Shown piece by piece: positions 22,091 to 32,060 of a stretch of 64,000 nt of DNA (the stretch's first letter is position 1; the number at the start of each line of letters is the position of its first letter). The notes beneath the pieces are model-generated. The model had not been told where the DNA came from. It saw nothing but the letters and a program-made list of their open reading frames with translations, and searched no databases. Both the position numbers and the translations under genes were made by a program. This DNA is from Camellia lanceoleosa (taxonomy: Eukaryota > Streptophyta > Magnoliopsida > Ericales > Theaceae). Location: contig CM045762.1 of the NCBI GenBank assembly GCA_025200525.1, positions 192,346,129-192,410,128 of the forward strand. Direction: 5' to 3'.

Positions 22091-22307
22091 TGTGGGGATG
22101 CCTCACAAAGCATTCCCTGCCCTTCCTAGGCAAAACACAAGTGTTTGGTGCAAAACCAGACACAAACGGTCGAGTTCGGAGGTCCTGAGGCAAGGCGCGT
22201 ACAGCCGAGAACTCCGGGAACTCCAAACGAACACAACATGGATAATCACCGAGTGTTCCAACGGTGACGTCCAAGTCTTGAGGACGGTCAAAAATGGGGT
22301 GTCTACA

Positions 22308-22312
22308 GCAAG
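22308..22312. repeat. Target-site duplication (right) of nested element
   Basis: GCAAG matches 3182-3186. The outer pol frame resumes here. Confidence 0.93.
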
Positions 22313-23264
22313 ACTCTGCTCCCAGCCGAGACGAGATATCTTCCTCTGGAAAAGTTGGCGCTGGCCTTAATGATGGCATCAAGGAAGTTGGCACACTATT
22401 TTCATGCCCATACAATAGTCGTGTTAACCGAGTTCCCGCTCAAGGTGCTTTTTGAAAAGGCGGACTTCACTGGGAGAATTTTGAAATGGGCCGTGGAATT
22501 AGGGCAATATGACAAGTTCAGACCGCGCACCACAATCAAGGCTCAAGCACTTGCAGACTTTGTGGCGGAATTGGCCCCTGGGACGCATCCGGTCTGCCCA
22601 ATTGATTTGGTTGGTGCGAATTTAGCACAGCCCGTGGTTCTGGTAACAGAAAGTAATGTTGGCTCGCAAATGGGAGAAAGGAAGAGCGCGACCGAACAAG
22701 AAAAGTCTGGCGACTTGTTGGAAGATGAACCCAGCCAAAATAAGGAAAAAGACCAGAATTAGCCGACCAGGGACTTGGAATTAAGAAGCTCCCAGAACCC
22801 ATCTGATTGCTGGAAGCTGTTCATTGGCGAGATGTGGAAGCCCTTCGTCGATGGGGCATCCAATAGGCATGGGGCCGGGCTGGGCATCGTACTGACTTCA
22901 CCGGACAGACTGATCATTGAACAGGCGATCACACTTGGATTCCCCGCATCTAACAACGAAGCAGAGTATGAAGCCCTCCTTGCCGGACTAAGAAGTGCAC
23001 TAAGAATGAAGGTCGCAGCCCTTATGGTGTTAAGTGATTCCAAGTTGGTGGTCAATCAGGTCTCCGGGGAGTATGAGGCAAGAGATGAAAGAGTGGCCAA
23101 ATATCAGGCTTTGGTGCGCCCCGAGATTAACAAGTTCATTGCGATAAGAGTGGAATAGATCAACCGCAAGGAAAACAACACGGCTGATGAATTGGCTGGG
23201 CTCGCTTCCACTCAGACAACTTTTCCCAACCCCTTGATGATAGAATTCCTGCCCCGGCCAAGAT
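22313..23264 (+). pseudogene. RNase H domains of outer Tat pol
   Basis: The first part (LPLEKLALALMMASRKLAHY, LKWAVELGQYDKFRPR) is the standard Ty3 RNase H end. After a linker with a stop at 22760 comes a second RNase H-like domain, [32 protein letters not shown] and [10 protein letters not shown], which is the extra archaeal-type RNase H known from Tat elements. More stops lie at 23156 and 23263, with a frameshift at about 23262-23270 before integrase. It would have removed RNA from the RNA-DNA hybrid. Confidence 0.87.
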
Positions 23265-24470
23265 AGAGTTTTGCCGGAAGAAAGGAAGGCGGCCCACAAG
23301 ATCCGGGCAAAGTCAGAGCTGTTTTGGCTCTCCCCGTCCGGAGCCTTGTATAAGAAGTCCTTCACTGGGCCGTACCTAAAATGTGTTCACCCCTCTAAGA
23401 TAGAAGCCTTCCTCTATGAGATTCATGAGGGCATCTGCGGCAGCCATACTGGAGGCAGATCTTTGGCCTACCGAGCAATTTCTCAAGGTTATTGGTGGCC
23501 GTGCATGCAGGCAGATGCGCAAAAATATGTTCGCAGATGCGAGAAGTGTCAGAAGTTCGCTCATCAGATCCATCAGCCAGCAAAGGAACTACTCCCCGTC
23601 ACAAGTCCTTGGCCGTTCGCACTGTGGGGATTGGATATAGTGGGGCCACTCCCAGCAGCCCTGGGCAATCGCAAATTCTTCATCGCCGCCACTGACTACT
23701 TCACAAAGTGGGTTGAGGTCGAGCCGTTGGCGACTATAAAGGAAAAAGATGTGAAAAAGTTCGTCTAACACTATGTAATCACGCGTTTCGGTATACCCAG
23801 GGCCCTCATCTCGGATAATGGCACTCAATTCGATGGAAAACTCTTTCGCGGATTTTGCGAAGAGTTGAAGATCGAGTTCTACAATTCGACACCGGCCTAT
23901 CCTCAATCAAATGGTCAAGCAGAAGCCTCAAACAAGACCATCCTGGACGGACTGAAGAAGCGACTTGAGAAGGCCAAGGGCAAGTGGGCTGAAGAACTCC
24001 CTAATGTGCTCTGGGCATACCGCACTACGCCGAGGCGGTCGACCGGGGAGACACCATTTGCTTTGGCCTATGGCATGGAGGCCGTCATCCCGTTGGAAAT
24101 TGGCATGCCAACCATCCGCTCTGAGAGTTTCCAGCCTGACCTGAACGATGAAGCCGTGGCTTTGGAATTAGACCTTGCTGAGGAAAGGAGGGAACGGGCA
24201 CTAATCCACATAGCGGCTTATCAACAAGAACTCTCCAAAAAATACAACAAGGCAGTGCACCCCAGGCTATTCAAGGTTGGAGACTGGGTCTTAAGAAAGG
24301 TGCTCGGCAATACGGTGGTTCCTGGAGAAGGAAAGCTCGGTGCAAATTGGAAAGGACCATACAAGGTGATTGGCCTTGCTGGCAAGGGGGCATACCATCT
24401 GGAAGACTTGGATGGCAAGGCTGTCCCCCGACCATGGAACGCAGCCAACCTTAAGGTCTTTTACTTTTAA
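23265..24470 (+). pseudogene. int: Integrase of outer Tat pol, one stop
   Basis: The zinc-binding N-terminus reads EIHEGICGSHTGGRS and CEKCQKF. The core has GLDIVGPLP, FIAATDYFTKWVEVEPL, ISDNGTQFDGK and TPAYPQSNGQAEASNKTILD, giving the D,D-35-E triad, and the C-terminus has VGDWVLRKV and GPYKV. A single TAA at 23766 interrupts it. It ends at 24470 with KVFYF. Apart from that stop, this is the best-preserved domain of the element. There is no separate start codon because it is the end of the polyprotein. Confidence 0.9.
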
Positions 24471-24639
24471 AATGTAATTGCTTTTATTGCTTAGTTTTTC
24501 TAGACCCTTAGCCTTAGCCTTTAGGCACTTGATGTAAAAAAATAGCACTGCTTTTGTAATGAAAAATAGTTGTTTCGTATTACGTCTCTGTACAATATCA
24601 CAAGAATGAAAGACAGTTATGGATGCTAGGGGCAAGGAG

Positions 24640-25110
24640 ACCGACCTGAGTGGGACCGGATTGGTATAATGGGACCGGACTAAGTAGGCCGCACAAACAG
24701 TTGGGTGCATTGTCCAACGATATAATTGGACTATGGAAAAGTTCGCATTAGGGCCGAGCTGGTTTTGCTCGCCCGGTTGAAATGTTGGCGGAATGACCAA
24801 CCTAACTAAAACATTGGTGTTTTGCCCAATGTAGAGCCGAGCTGATTTTGCTCAGCCCACTTGGCATATTGGTGTGTCGTCCAATATGGAAAACGAGATG
24901 ATTTTGCTCGAAAGATTTTGCAATGTTGGTGTTTTGACCAACCAATAAGAACCCGAGCTGATTTTGCTCGGCAGAGAGGAAATCTAGGTGACTTACCCAA
25001 CTTAAAAAACGAGCTGATTTTGCTCGGTTCCATCCATGTATTGGAATTTTATGAAGTATGCAAACCAGTGAAGGCTGAGCAGATTTTTTCTCGGCCGAGT
25101 TAAAAAATGA
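24640..25110. repeat. Array of alternating inverted repeats after outer pol
   Basis: CGAGCTGATTTTGCTCG-type hairpins (arms CGAGC/GCTCG) occur near 24754, 24837, 24893, 24953 and 25009, with a degenerate one near 25077. Between them are TTGGT-loop-ACCAA or CATTGG-loop-CCAATG hairpins. The unit is about 56-60 bp in the middle. It is the hypervariable 3' region of the element. Confidence 0.8.
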
Positions 25111-25395
25111 CAGCTCCTAAGAAACTTCAACAAGCCGAGCTGCTAGTTCTAATTTGAAATAATTTAAGGTGATTTTAGCTCGACAGGTTGTAAGGCTTAG
25201 CCGACCTGGCAGTTGTGAATTGTCAACGATTGAATCAAGGAGTTTATGCACATACAAACCGAACAGAAATGGAAAATGAAGGAGTAAAAAGTAGAAGTTT
25301 TCATTAATACGGGGAAATTTAGTACAAAAGAAGGGGCCTAGCCCGGTTACACTGAGGAAGGAAGAAAAGAAAAGAAGACAACAAAACAAAAATGT

Positions 25396-27457
25396 TCAGT
25401 CCAATTCCAAATCAACAGTTTGCTCGACCTCTTCAACCGTCTTCTCTGCTATTTGCACGTTCTGCTTGGGCAGATGGTCCTCGGCGTCATCGTCAGCACC
25501 TTCCACCACAGCGACATCCCGATCTGCCACTTCATCCTCCACCTCCTGAGATGCTTTGGTTGCGGTGTGCTCGGTTTGCTGCGCGGAGGCGGCTTCTTCC
25601 TTGGCCTCTTTCCTGGCCTCTGTGATAAGCCGGTTTTGGGTAGCGTTGGCATAGGCCTGCATATAGACCGGGATGTAGGCTGCAGGGGGGTTCACAAACA
25701 TTTCGGCATCCTGACCAAGGCCAACTTTTCCCATGGCAGCTTTCTAGCCGCAATGGAAAAAGATGTCCTTGGTCGCTTGGACCTGCCGCTCATAAGTTTT
25801 CTCTCCCTGAGCGTATCCCTGGTCCTCGGCGTCGTCCACAGCCTTGTCCTTCTCAGCCTTGTGCGCGTCACGCAGCTTTCGGAGCTCGGCGAGGTACCGA
25901 GCTTTGGTCGACTTCACGGCCCTTTGCTTGTCTTCGTTGGCTCGGTCGACTTTTTCCCTCAGTGCATCCCGCTCGGCTGCGACTGCTTCTTGCGCGGCTT
26001 GAAGTTTTTCTGTCTCGGCCTTCTAGACCTTATTCTCGGTCATGGCCTCACGGAGACTATGCCGCACGGCGATCATGCACTCGTGGGCAAGGTAATTCTT
26101 TTGCGCGGCCTGAAAAGAAATTGAAAATTGTCAAAGCATAGAAACCGGGCAAAAACCGAGCAGTGACTTTAACAAGAAATGGGCAACTTACCAAAACAGT
26201 GGACTTGGCTGCCGAGCGCAGCACTTTCAGGTCGGACAGCTTGTCATGCCTCTTCATATCGGCAGGAAGGATCAGCCCCTTGGTCATGTTGAAACCAAGG
26301 GAGTAATCCTTATCTGCATACACAGAATCAGCAAAAGACACTGCCCGGCCTTTGTACTTTATCTCGGGCGCCCAGACCCGGGGGGTGGCTGGGCCCTTGC
26401 CCTTGGATTGGCCATCCTGTTGTTGCTCGATCTGGTCCCTCAGATCGGTGGAAGTGTGATCGGTGGAGTCTTCGTCAGCGAGGCGCTGTTCGGCCTGCTC
26501 CTTCCTCGGTCGCTTCTTCGACCAGCCAGCTGGTTGTTCGCTGGCAAGGGCAAGCACGACCCCTTCTGTCTGCCCGACTGGGGTAGAGGATGTTCCCCTG
26601 GTTGCTTCTGGAGGTTGGGACTCCCCTTCTTCCCCGGTGATCATGGACTTGATGGCCCTGATTTTTGCCATCTCCTGCTCGGCGGTTAGAGGGACTAGTC
26701 TGATCGGTGGCAAGTTTGGATCTGGTTCTGGGGATGGTGCACGCAGGAAGTCGGTAACCCAGCTCTTGCGAAGTGCGGTGTAGTGATAGGTCTGTTCGAA
26801 ATCGAGAAGTTTCGATGCCTCTCTCTCCTCGGCTAGGTGGCACAGCAGAGTTCGGATGGCCTCCTAGTTAGCGCGGTAGTAATCCGCTGCCAAGTGCTTG
26901 TCTGCAGAAAGAAGATAGTGCGGTGAGCCGGGCTACTTACCAGCACTGCCAAAGTCCTTCCTAATATACCCTCTCGGTATGGGTGCCTCGGTGTCCTCAT
27001 ATCGACCGGACACCCACAAGAAATCGTCGTCGTTAATCTCTTTATCTGGATTGCCCTCTACGAGCTTTGCTCGGCCCTTCTTGACCTTGAGGTACCAGCA
27101 AAGCCCGCTCTTATTTCTACTAAGACTATACTGGTGGAAAATTTCTGCAAGACCGAGATTGAGGCCGAGCAGCCGATTCAGCTCGGCAACACCGTTTATT
27201 ATCTTGTATGTATTATTGGAGACTTGGGTCGGGCAAAGCCTTGTCTGCCTCAAAAATTCGCAGTTCAAGGGTTGCACGGGAAAGCGAAGTCCTCCTTCGA
27301 CAATAGACACTACGATGAACGGACACCGGTCTAGATCTCCCCCAGGAGTGTCTCCCTTTTTGGCGAGCTCTAAGACTACGTCATCCGGGATGTTGTACTC
27401 CCTGCGAAACTCGGCCATCGCACCGGGCGAGCTAACCATAAATCGGTACTTCTCCAT
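25396..27457 (-). pseudogene. Antisense accessory gene of outer Tat element (Transposase_28-like plus coiled coil), three exons
   Basis: ATG 27457 opens exon 1 (27457-26941). Exon 2 is 26901-26192 and exon 3 is 26109-25396, with GTAAGT donors and TTTCTGCAG or TTTTCAG acceptors; phases agree across both introns. Exon 1 resembles the putative gypsy-type transposon domain PF04195 (GGLRFPVQPLNCEFLRQTRL, ELNRLLGLNLGLAEIFHQYS). Exon 2 ends with a Lys-rich linker, and exon 3 is a long Ala/Glu/Lys coiled coil. The first intron is only 39 bp, very short for plants. In-frame TAGs at 26864, 26023 and 25744 inactivate it. Such antisense extra ORFs are known from Tat elements; their function is unknown. 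Confidence 0.8.
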
Positions 27458-28208
27458 CTATGTTGGTCTTATTTGGTTTTGTATCTCGGTCAAAAATGTT
27501 GGTGTGTTTGCTCGGATTTTGAGCTCTACCAGATGTAGTGCTGGAGTGGCTTGGTCGGCCCTACGTGTTCTGCATGTTAAAAAATAATTCCAAGGGTTAG
27601 CACGGCATAAGTTGCACGGCTCCTATTGGAAATAGCTCAGTGAAGTATTTTGGCGTTTTGACCGGCCTGACTCATGTCTCGGTTCGTCTACATGGGCGAT
27701 CTAGCCCTCCTAGTTCGGTTCTAGTTCTCCACCTCCGGTTCATCCAAGATTCAAGGACATGTAAACCAGTTGTAGATTGGTTCAGTCCTGTTTGAGGATC
27801 TAATTGATCCTTCAGCTTGGTTGTGGCTCAAGGTGGAGACCTCAGACAAGTTTTAGCTCGGTTCGTCTCTATTCACCTATCTAACTAATTGTTTAGCTCG
27901 GTTACAAACCATATTTTGCTCGGTTGAAGCTATACCTACGGATCTAAGTGAGCATTTAGCTCGGTTTTGGCCAGCATTCATCCAGTTCATCCTAAGTTCT
28001 AAGTTCAGTCATTCGAACGAAGGAGGAACAAGGGTATTAAGGCCCCCTCCATTCCACCAACTCCAGTTTATCCAGGATATGCTTCTATTGATCTAAAGGG
28101 GAGGGGAACCGTTGTGATTCCAACCTCCCAGAGCAAAAACACGAAGAACAGTAGAAAAATTTGAAGAACTCGAGTATAAAAATGTAGGGAAAGAGTGAAA
28201 GAACTCAC
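27458..28208 (-). other. Presumed 5' UTR intron of antisense gene
   Basis: On the minus strand a donor TTTG|GTGAGT at 28209/28208 follows a plant-like leader. A good acceptor, TTTTTTAACATGCAG, lies near 27570. The plus strand shows repeated TTTAGCTCGGTT phrases. No coding sequence is seen. Confidence 0.5.
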
Positions 28209-28490
28209 CAAAGCTCGAAGAGAACCAAGATGCAGCACGCGAGCTTGATCGCAGCCTTCTGAGAGGATGAGGAATGAGCAGGGGAGCAACGGTAGTAATC
28301 TTAAAGGTTTGAAGGTCATGGGGTGCTAGGGTTTTCGCTCGAGTAGAGGGTTGAACAGTAGGAGGGTCAAGTGACCCCTCACTGGTGCATAAAAGGGGGG
28401 GAAATGCCAAACGGCTGCGCTGTTTGAATTCCTGCGCGTGCAGGATAGCTGGTCGTACGGCCCAATAGCGTGTAGCCACGTGGCACTGAC
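28209..28490 (-). promoter_or_regulatory. Promoter and leader exon of antisense gene
   Basis: Reading on the minus strand from 28490: a G-box CCACGTGG, an ATTGG (CCAAT) box, a TATA-like TTTTATGCACC near 28395, then AAAACCCTAGC and a CT-rich leader ending at the donor near 28209. The order is that of an ordinary plant RNA polymerase II promoter. It lies inside the element, next to the 3' LTR. Confidence 0.55.
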
Positions 28491-28663
28491 AACGCGTCTG
28501 TCAGTATGGTGGTACGACGCTTGACGAGACTACTGAGGAAATGACCGAGCAGATGGGATAGCTCGGCAACGGATAAAATCCTAATCACGCTCGGCTTGGA
28601 AATGATGCAACTCACTTACCGTTGGCTCGGTCAAAGGGATAATCCCAATTATGATAGCTCGGA

Positions 28664-28680
28664 TGGGGTTAAGGGGCAAT
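28664..28680 (+). other. Probable polypurine tract of outer Tat element
   Basis: GGGGTTAAGGGGCAAT is followed by TGAGAAGG, giving a plausible start of the 3' LTR at 28681. This boundary rests on the tract alone, because the 5' LTR start is outside the window. Confidence 0.45.
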
Positions 28681-29632
28681 TGAGAAGGGAGATTTGCACC
28701 GTAAGAACGGCCGAGCTGTGATAGCGTAGTGCCAGCGTCATGCCGTCCCTCGTCATGATCTCTTGGTCCATTTTGCATGATCATGGAGATTGGCCGGTCG
28801 CTCATAGGCTGAGGCCACGGTTGAGGAAACTGACCGGGCAGATGTAGGCATTGCTTGACCGAGCAGCTATTATCCGGCGTAGCGGGTATCGATGTCTGGC
28901 GACCGAACCAAGGTTTCCCGGGCTAGACTACGGATGTTTTTAGGGCCGGCACGCCTCTGGTTGACCAGCCGAGATAAGTGGGCTCTGTGTGTCCAAGAAA
29001 GAATGTGTAAAGGGTGAATGCCGACCTACCGCACAACCGGTTAGCCTAATGAGCCGGTCAGTACCAGCTCGGCCGTGAGCACCACCCTTTCGGTAAGGGA
29101 CAGGCCGGCGATGTATAGCTCGGTTATGTGCGTGTGATGGCAATTCTGCACAAGTGATAGGCCGGTCGTGATGCTCCGGTTAAGTGTGCCACCTGGGCCA
29201 ATGGCGTGAGGGAGAGGACATCTGCTCCACGCACGCCTCAATACCGTTAGACAGTTCTATGTGTACTGGGTGGAGGACAAGACCTTTACACGCGTAAGGT
29301 GGTGAGAGGCGAAACGCCACTGTCCGAGGGAAGGGCAATGAAGTAGTGCACGATCGCGATCGCCTGTATGGCCAGCCTAGAAAGATGGAGGAAGACGAAC
29401 GTGAGAGGTATGTGTAGACACCCCATTTTTGACCGACCTCGAGACTTGGACGTCGCTGATTGAACACTCGGTGATTATCCATGGTTGTGTTTGTTTTGAG
29501 TTCCCGGAGGTCCCGGTTGCGCGCCGCGCCTCAGGACCTCTTAACCGGCTTGTTCTGTGTTCGGTTTTATACCAACACTTGTGTGTTTATGCATTTAAGG
29601 GTAGGGGAAGGCTTGTTAGCCATCCTTGGAGT

Positions 29633-29770
29633 CCACCGGCTGCCCCACACATCCACCGGCACTACCTAGTGGCCACCGGCACTTATTTCTCAAAACTTTT
29701 GGCTGGTCGGCACTTTATGATGCCGACCGGCACTCTTTTGTGCCGATGACCTTTTTGGCTGGCCGGTGTG
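29633..29770. repeat. 20-bp-phased CCGGC array in solo LTR U3
   Basis: CCACCGGC begins at 29633, 29653 and 29673. A second run of GGCTGGTCGG, TGCCGACCGG, TGCCGATGAC and GGCCGGTGTG blocks begins at 29701, 29721, 29741 and 29761. The core has shifted from CGATCGG to CCGGTCGG. Confidence 0.88.
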
Positions 29771-29791
29771 ACCCCTTTGAACCCTCAGACT

Positions 29792-30031
29792 TGGTGCATG
29801 CCAGCTGTGTCAGCTGGAATGCACCATCACCATTCCCCATACCCGGGAATGCGCCCTTTGGTCCCTTTGACCCCCTCTCTCCTCATGGAGCTTGAACCCT
29901 TGGCCAAGCTTCTTGGAGAAGCTTGGCCAGCTGTCCTAGGACCTTCTAGAAACCCTAGAACCCCTTGAGCCCTTTAAACCCTTTGACTCTTCTTGTCTTG
30001 CTTAGCCATTAAGCTTCCTTGCCTATATATA
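29792..30031 (+). promoter_or_regulatory. Solo LTR promoter: two hairpins and TATA box
   Basis: An inverted repeat at 29792-29826 pairs TGGTGCAT and CCAGCTG with their complements. A 13-bp-arm inverted repeat with a 3-bp spacer lies at 29901-29929 (TGGCCAAGCTTCT). TATATATA is at 30024-30031. The dyads replace the G-box palindrome seen in related LTRs. Confidence 0.65.
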
Positions 30032-30547
30032 CATCCTTTGGTCTCCCTTGTAAAAGGGTTAGCCATTTTAGGTCAAAAACCAGAGCTTATATCTATATAT
30101 CTGTGTGATATATATTCTCCCTCTATATTCTCCCTCTCTCTCCTCTTGTGTGTGTGATTTTAGGCCTAAAAGTGTAGTTTTACCTTACTTTTGCACCATT
30201 ACACACACCATTACACCTTAGCTCAAGTTTGAGAGACTTGGAAGTTTGTTTGTGTTGGTTTTGGACTGGTTTTGAGCTCTAGAGAGTGGCTGCATCACCT
30301 GTTCTTCAAGGTATCTTCAAGGGTAAGATCATTGCTTTAGATTCCCCATTCTTGCTCTAGCTTTTCACTAGTCTTGCTTTGTGTTTTTGGGTTTGTGTTT
30401 AACATAAAAAACTCTTGTTTTTTACTTGTTCTTGAACCTTCATTAAGGTCATTTTGTGATTTGAATAAAGGCTCATCCTATTAGGCCTTGTTTGGCCATT
30501 TTTGGTGCCTTTTCCTTAGGCCTTCTTTACTTGCTGTTTTTGACCTT

Positions 30548-30630
30548 CTCACCATTGAAAACCAATGGGTTTTCAGTGGTGAGGAAGATGATTCTTGGTC
30601 ACATATAGGGGAGGGACACCCCTCTCCCCT
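30548..30630 (+). other. Two consecutive hairpins in solo LTR leader
   Basis: Hairpin A pairs 30548-30563 with 30568-30583 (15 Watson-Crick pairs and one G-U, 4-nt loop). Hairpin B, less perfect, pairs the G-rich 30607-30615 with the C-rich 30619-30630. They are 23-24 nt apart, about 524 bp after the TATA box. Confidence 0.8.
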
Positions 30631-31950
30631 TGGCCCTTTGTTTGCCTTTGTTCTTGGCCTAAAGAATGGCATATGTGCATGCTTGCATTTAGCTTCATTT
30701 CAGAACTTCTTTGGGTGTTTTAAGTCATGTTTAACCTCTGTCTAATGTTGGTTTAATGGCCCTTAGCATGCTCCTTACACTTGCTTTGTAATGCCTCATT
30801 TGGCCTAGAAATGTGCCATGTGTTTAACCCCATATATCTCCATGTTTTTGGCTTAGCATGTTGGAGCATTTAGTCATGATTTGCCATGTTCTAGGGCTGT
30901 GAGCCACTGTTTTGGTCATATTTGGCATGATTAGTATGGTTACTTTGCATGATGGTTTGTTGGCCTTGAGCATATGGTCCATATGCATATATTGGTTAGC
31001 CTATTTAGATGATTTGGGACCACTTGACATGCTATTTTAGACCCTAATCCATGCTCACATGCTTAGTTTTGTCACCTCTCTTCATGCTTTAAAGGTGTGT
31101 CCTTTATGCCTTAAAATGTGCATTGTGTGTGCTTATGCTTTTGGGATTGTTTTGGGGCTGCCATATGTGGGATTTGGGTGTATTTTTGCATGATAAATAT
31201 CTGTTTTTGGTTGTCCAACATGTGCCATGAGTGGCCATGTTAATGGCATTTAGATGCTCTTTTTGGTGCCTTAGGTTTAGGCCCATCAACTTGCATGCTT
31301 GCAAGGCATTTTATTCATGTTTTGGGGCACATTTTGCTACTGTTTTTGGGGAAGTTTGAGGCCTCCCCCATGGTGGTTAAGTCCACCACTATATGCTCAT
31401 CACATACTAGTTGCATGTTTGGTCCACTAGGTGTTGTAGCATATTGGTTCCATTGTGTAGTTGATTCATTTTTGCATCACATTAGCACCTCATACACTCT
31501 AGCATGTTGCATGCCTAATATGATGGTGGTTGAGCACTTAGTGTATTTGCATTCGAATCTTCATGTTGCATCATTCAAGCCATGTTGCCTACATGCATTT
31601 CATGGCTTGGCTTGGGGTGGTCAAGCCAAGCATAAGGGTTGAGATGAGTTCACACTCTAAGTGGTGCAACTTATCTCACCCTTTTGGCCACCAAAACCTT
31701 TGACTAACACATGATAAGGTTTTGGACTCATTTGTTTGTGTTCCATGCATCTTTACATCAAAATGCAACCTTGGTCCCTTAGGCTATCATGCACCAAGGT
31801 GCACAATTGATGGCCCTAGAACCAAGGGTCATGCCTCCTTGAGTCCCCAAGCATGATAGGAGGCATTGACCATGCTTACATATGCCCCAAAATCCATGCC
31901 ATGCACTGCTGTTTTGCTGCTGCTGTCAAACTGTCCTCTGCAGGAACTTT

Positions 31951-32060
31951 CTGCCGACCGGCAGCATAATGTGCCGACCGGCACTATTTTTGTGCCGATA
32001 AACCCTACAAGCAGCCGGTGGCCAATTCAAGCAGCCGGTGATCACTTTCTCCAGCCGGTG
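31951..32060. repeat. Second phased GCCGACCGG/AGCCGGTG array in solo LTR
   Basis: Sites begin at 31951, 31971 and about 31992 (TGCCGACCGG type) and at 32011, 32031 and 32051 (CAGCCGGTG type). This corresponds to the cluster at 4501-4611 in the nested LTR. Confidence 0.88.

Larger units (their letters stand above)
3187..22307 (-). mobile_element. Nested 19.1-kb non-autonomous LTR element with gag and an antisense PMD gene
   Basis: Near-identical direct repeats 3187-6958 and 18574-22307 are flanked by the duplication GCAAG. Orientation is minus: gag (17822-16818) reads on the minus strand, the LTR TATA box and its TGTAGACACCCC start read on the minus strand, and a purine tract lies just upstream of the minus-strand 3' LTR. 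No protease, RT or integrase is visible in 11.6 kb of internal sequence. It is therefore a large retrotransposon derivative needing outside enzymes. The interior also carries an intron-bearing plant-mobile-domain gene on the opposite strand and several tandem arrays. The LTRs differ at about two dozen places, so this is the youngest insertion here. Confidence 0.92.
18574..22307 (-). repeat. 5' LTR of nested element (minus orientation)
   Basis: It begins at 22307 with minus-strand TGTAGACACCCC and runs 3734 bp to 18574. It matches 3221-6958 with about two dozen differences. It lacks the terminal 34 bp present in the 3' LTR. Confidence 0.92.
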
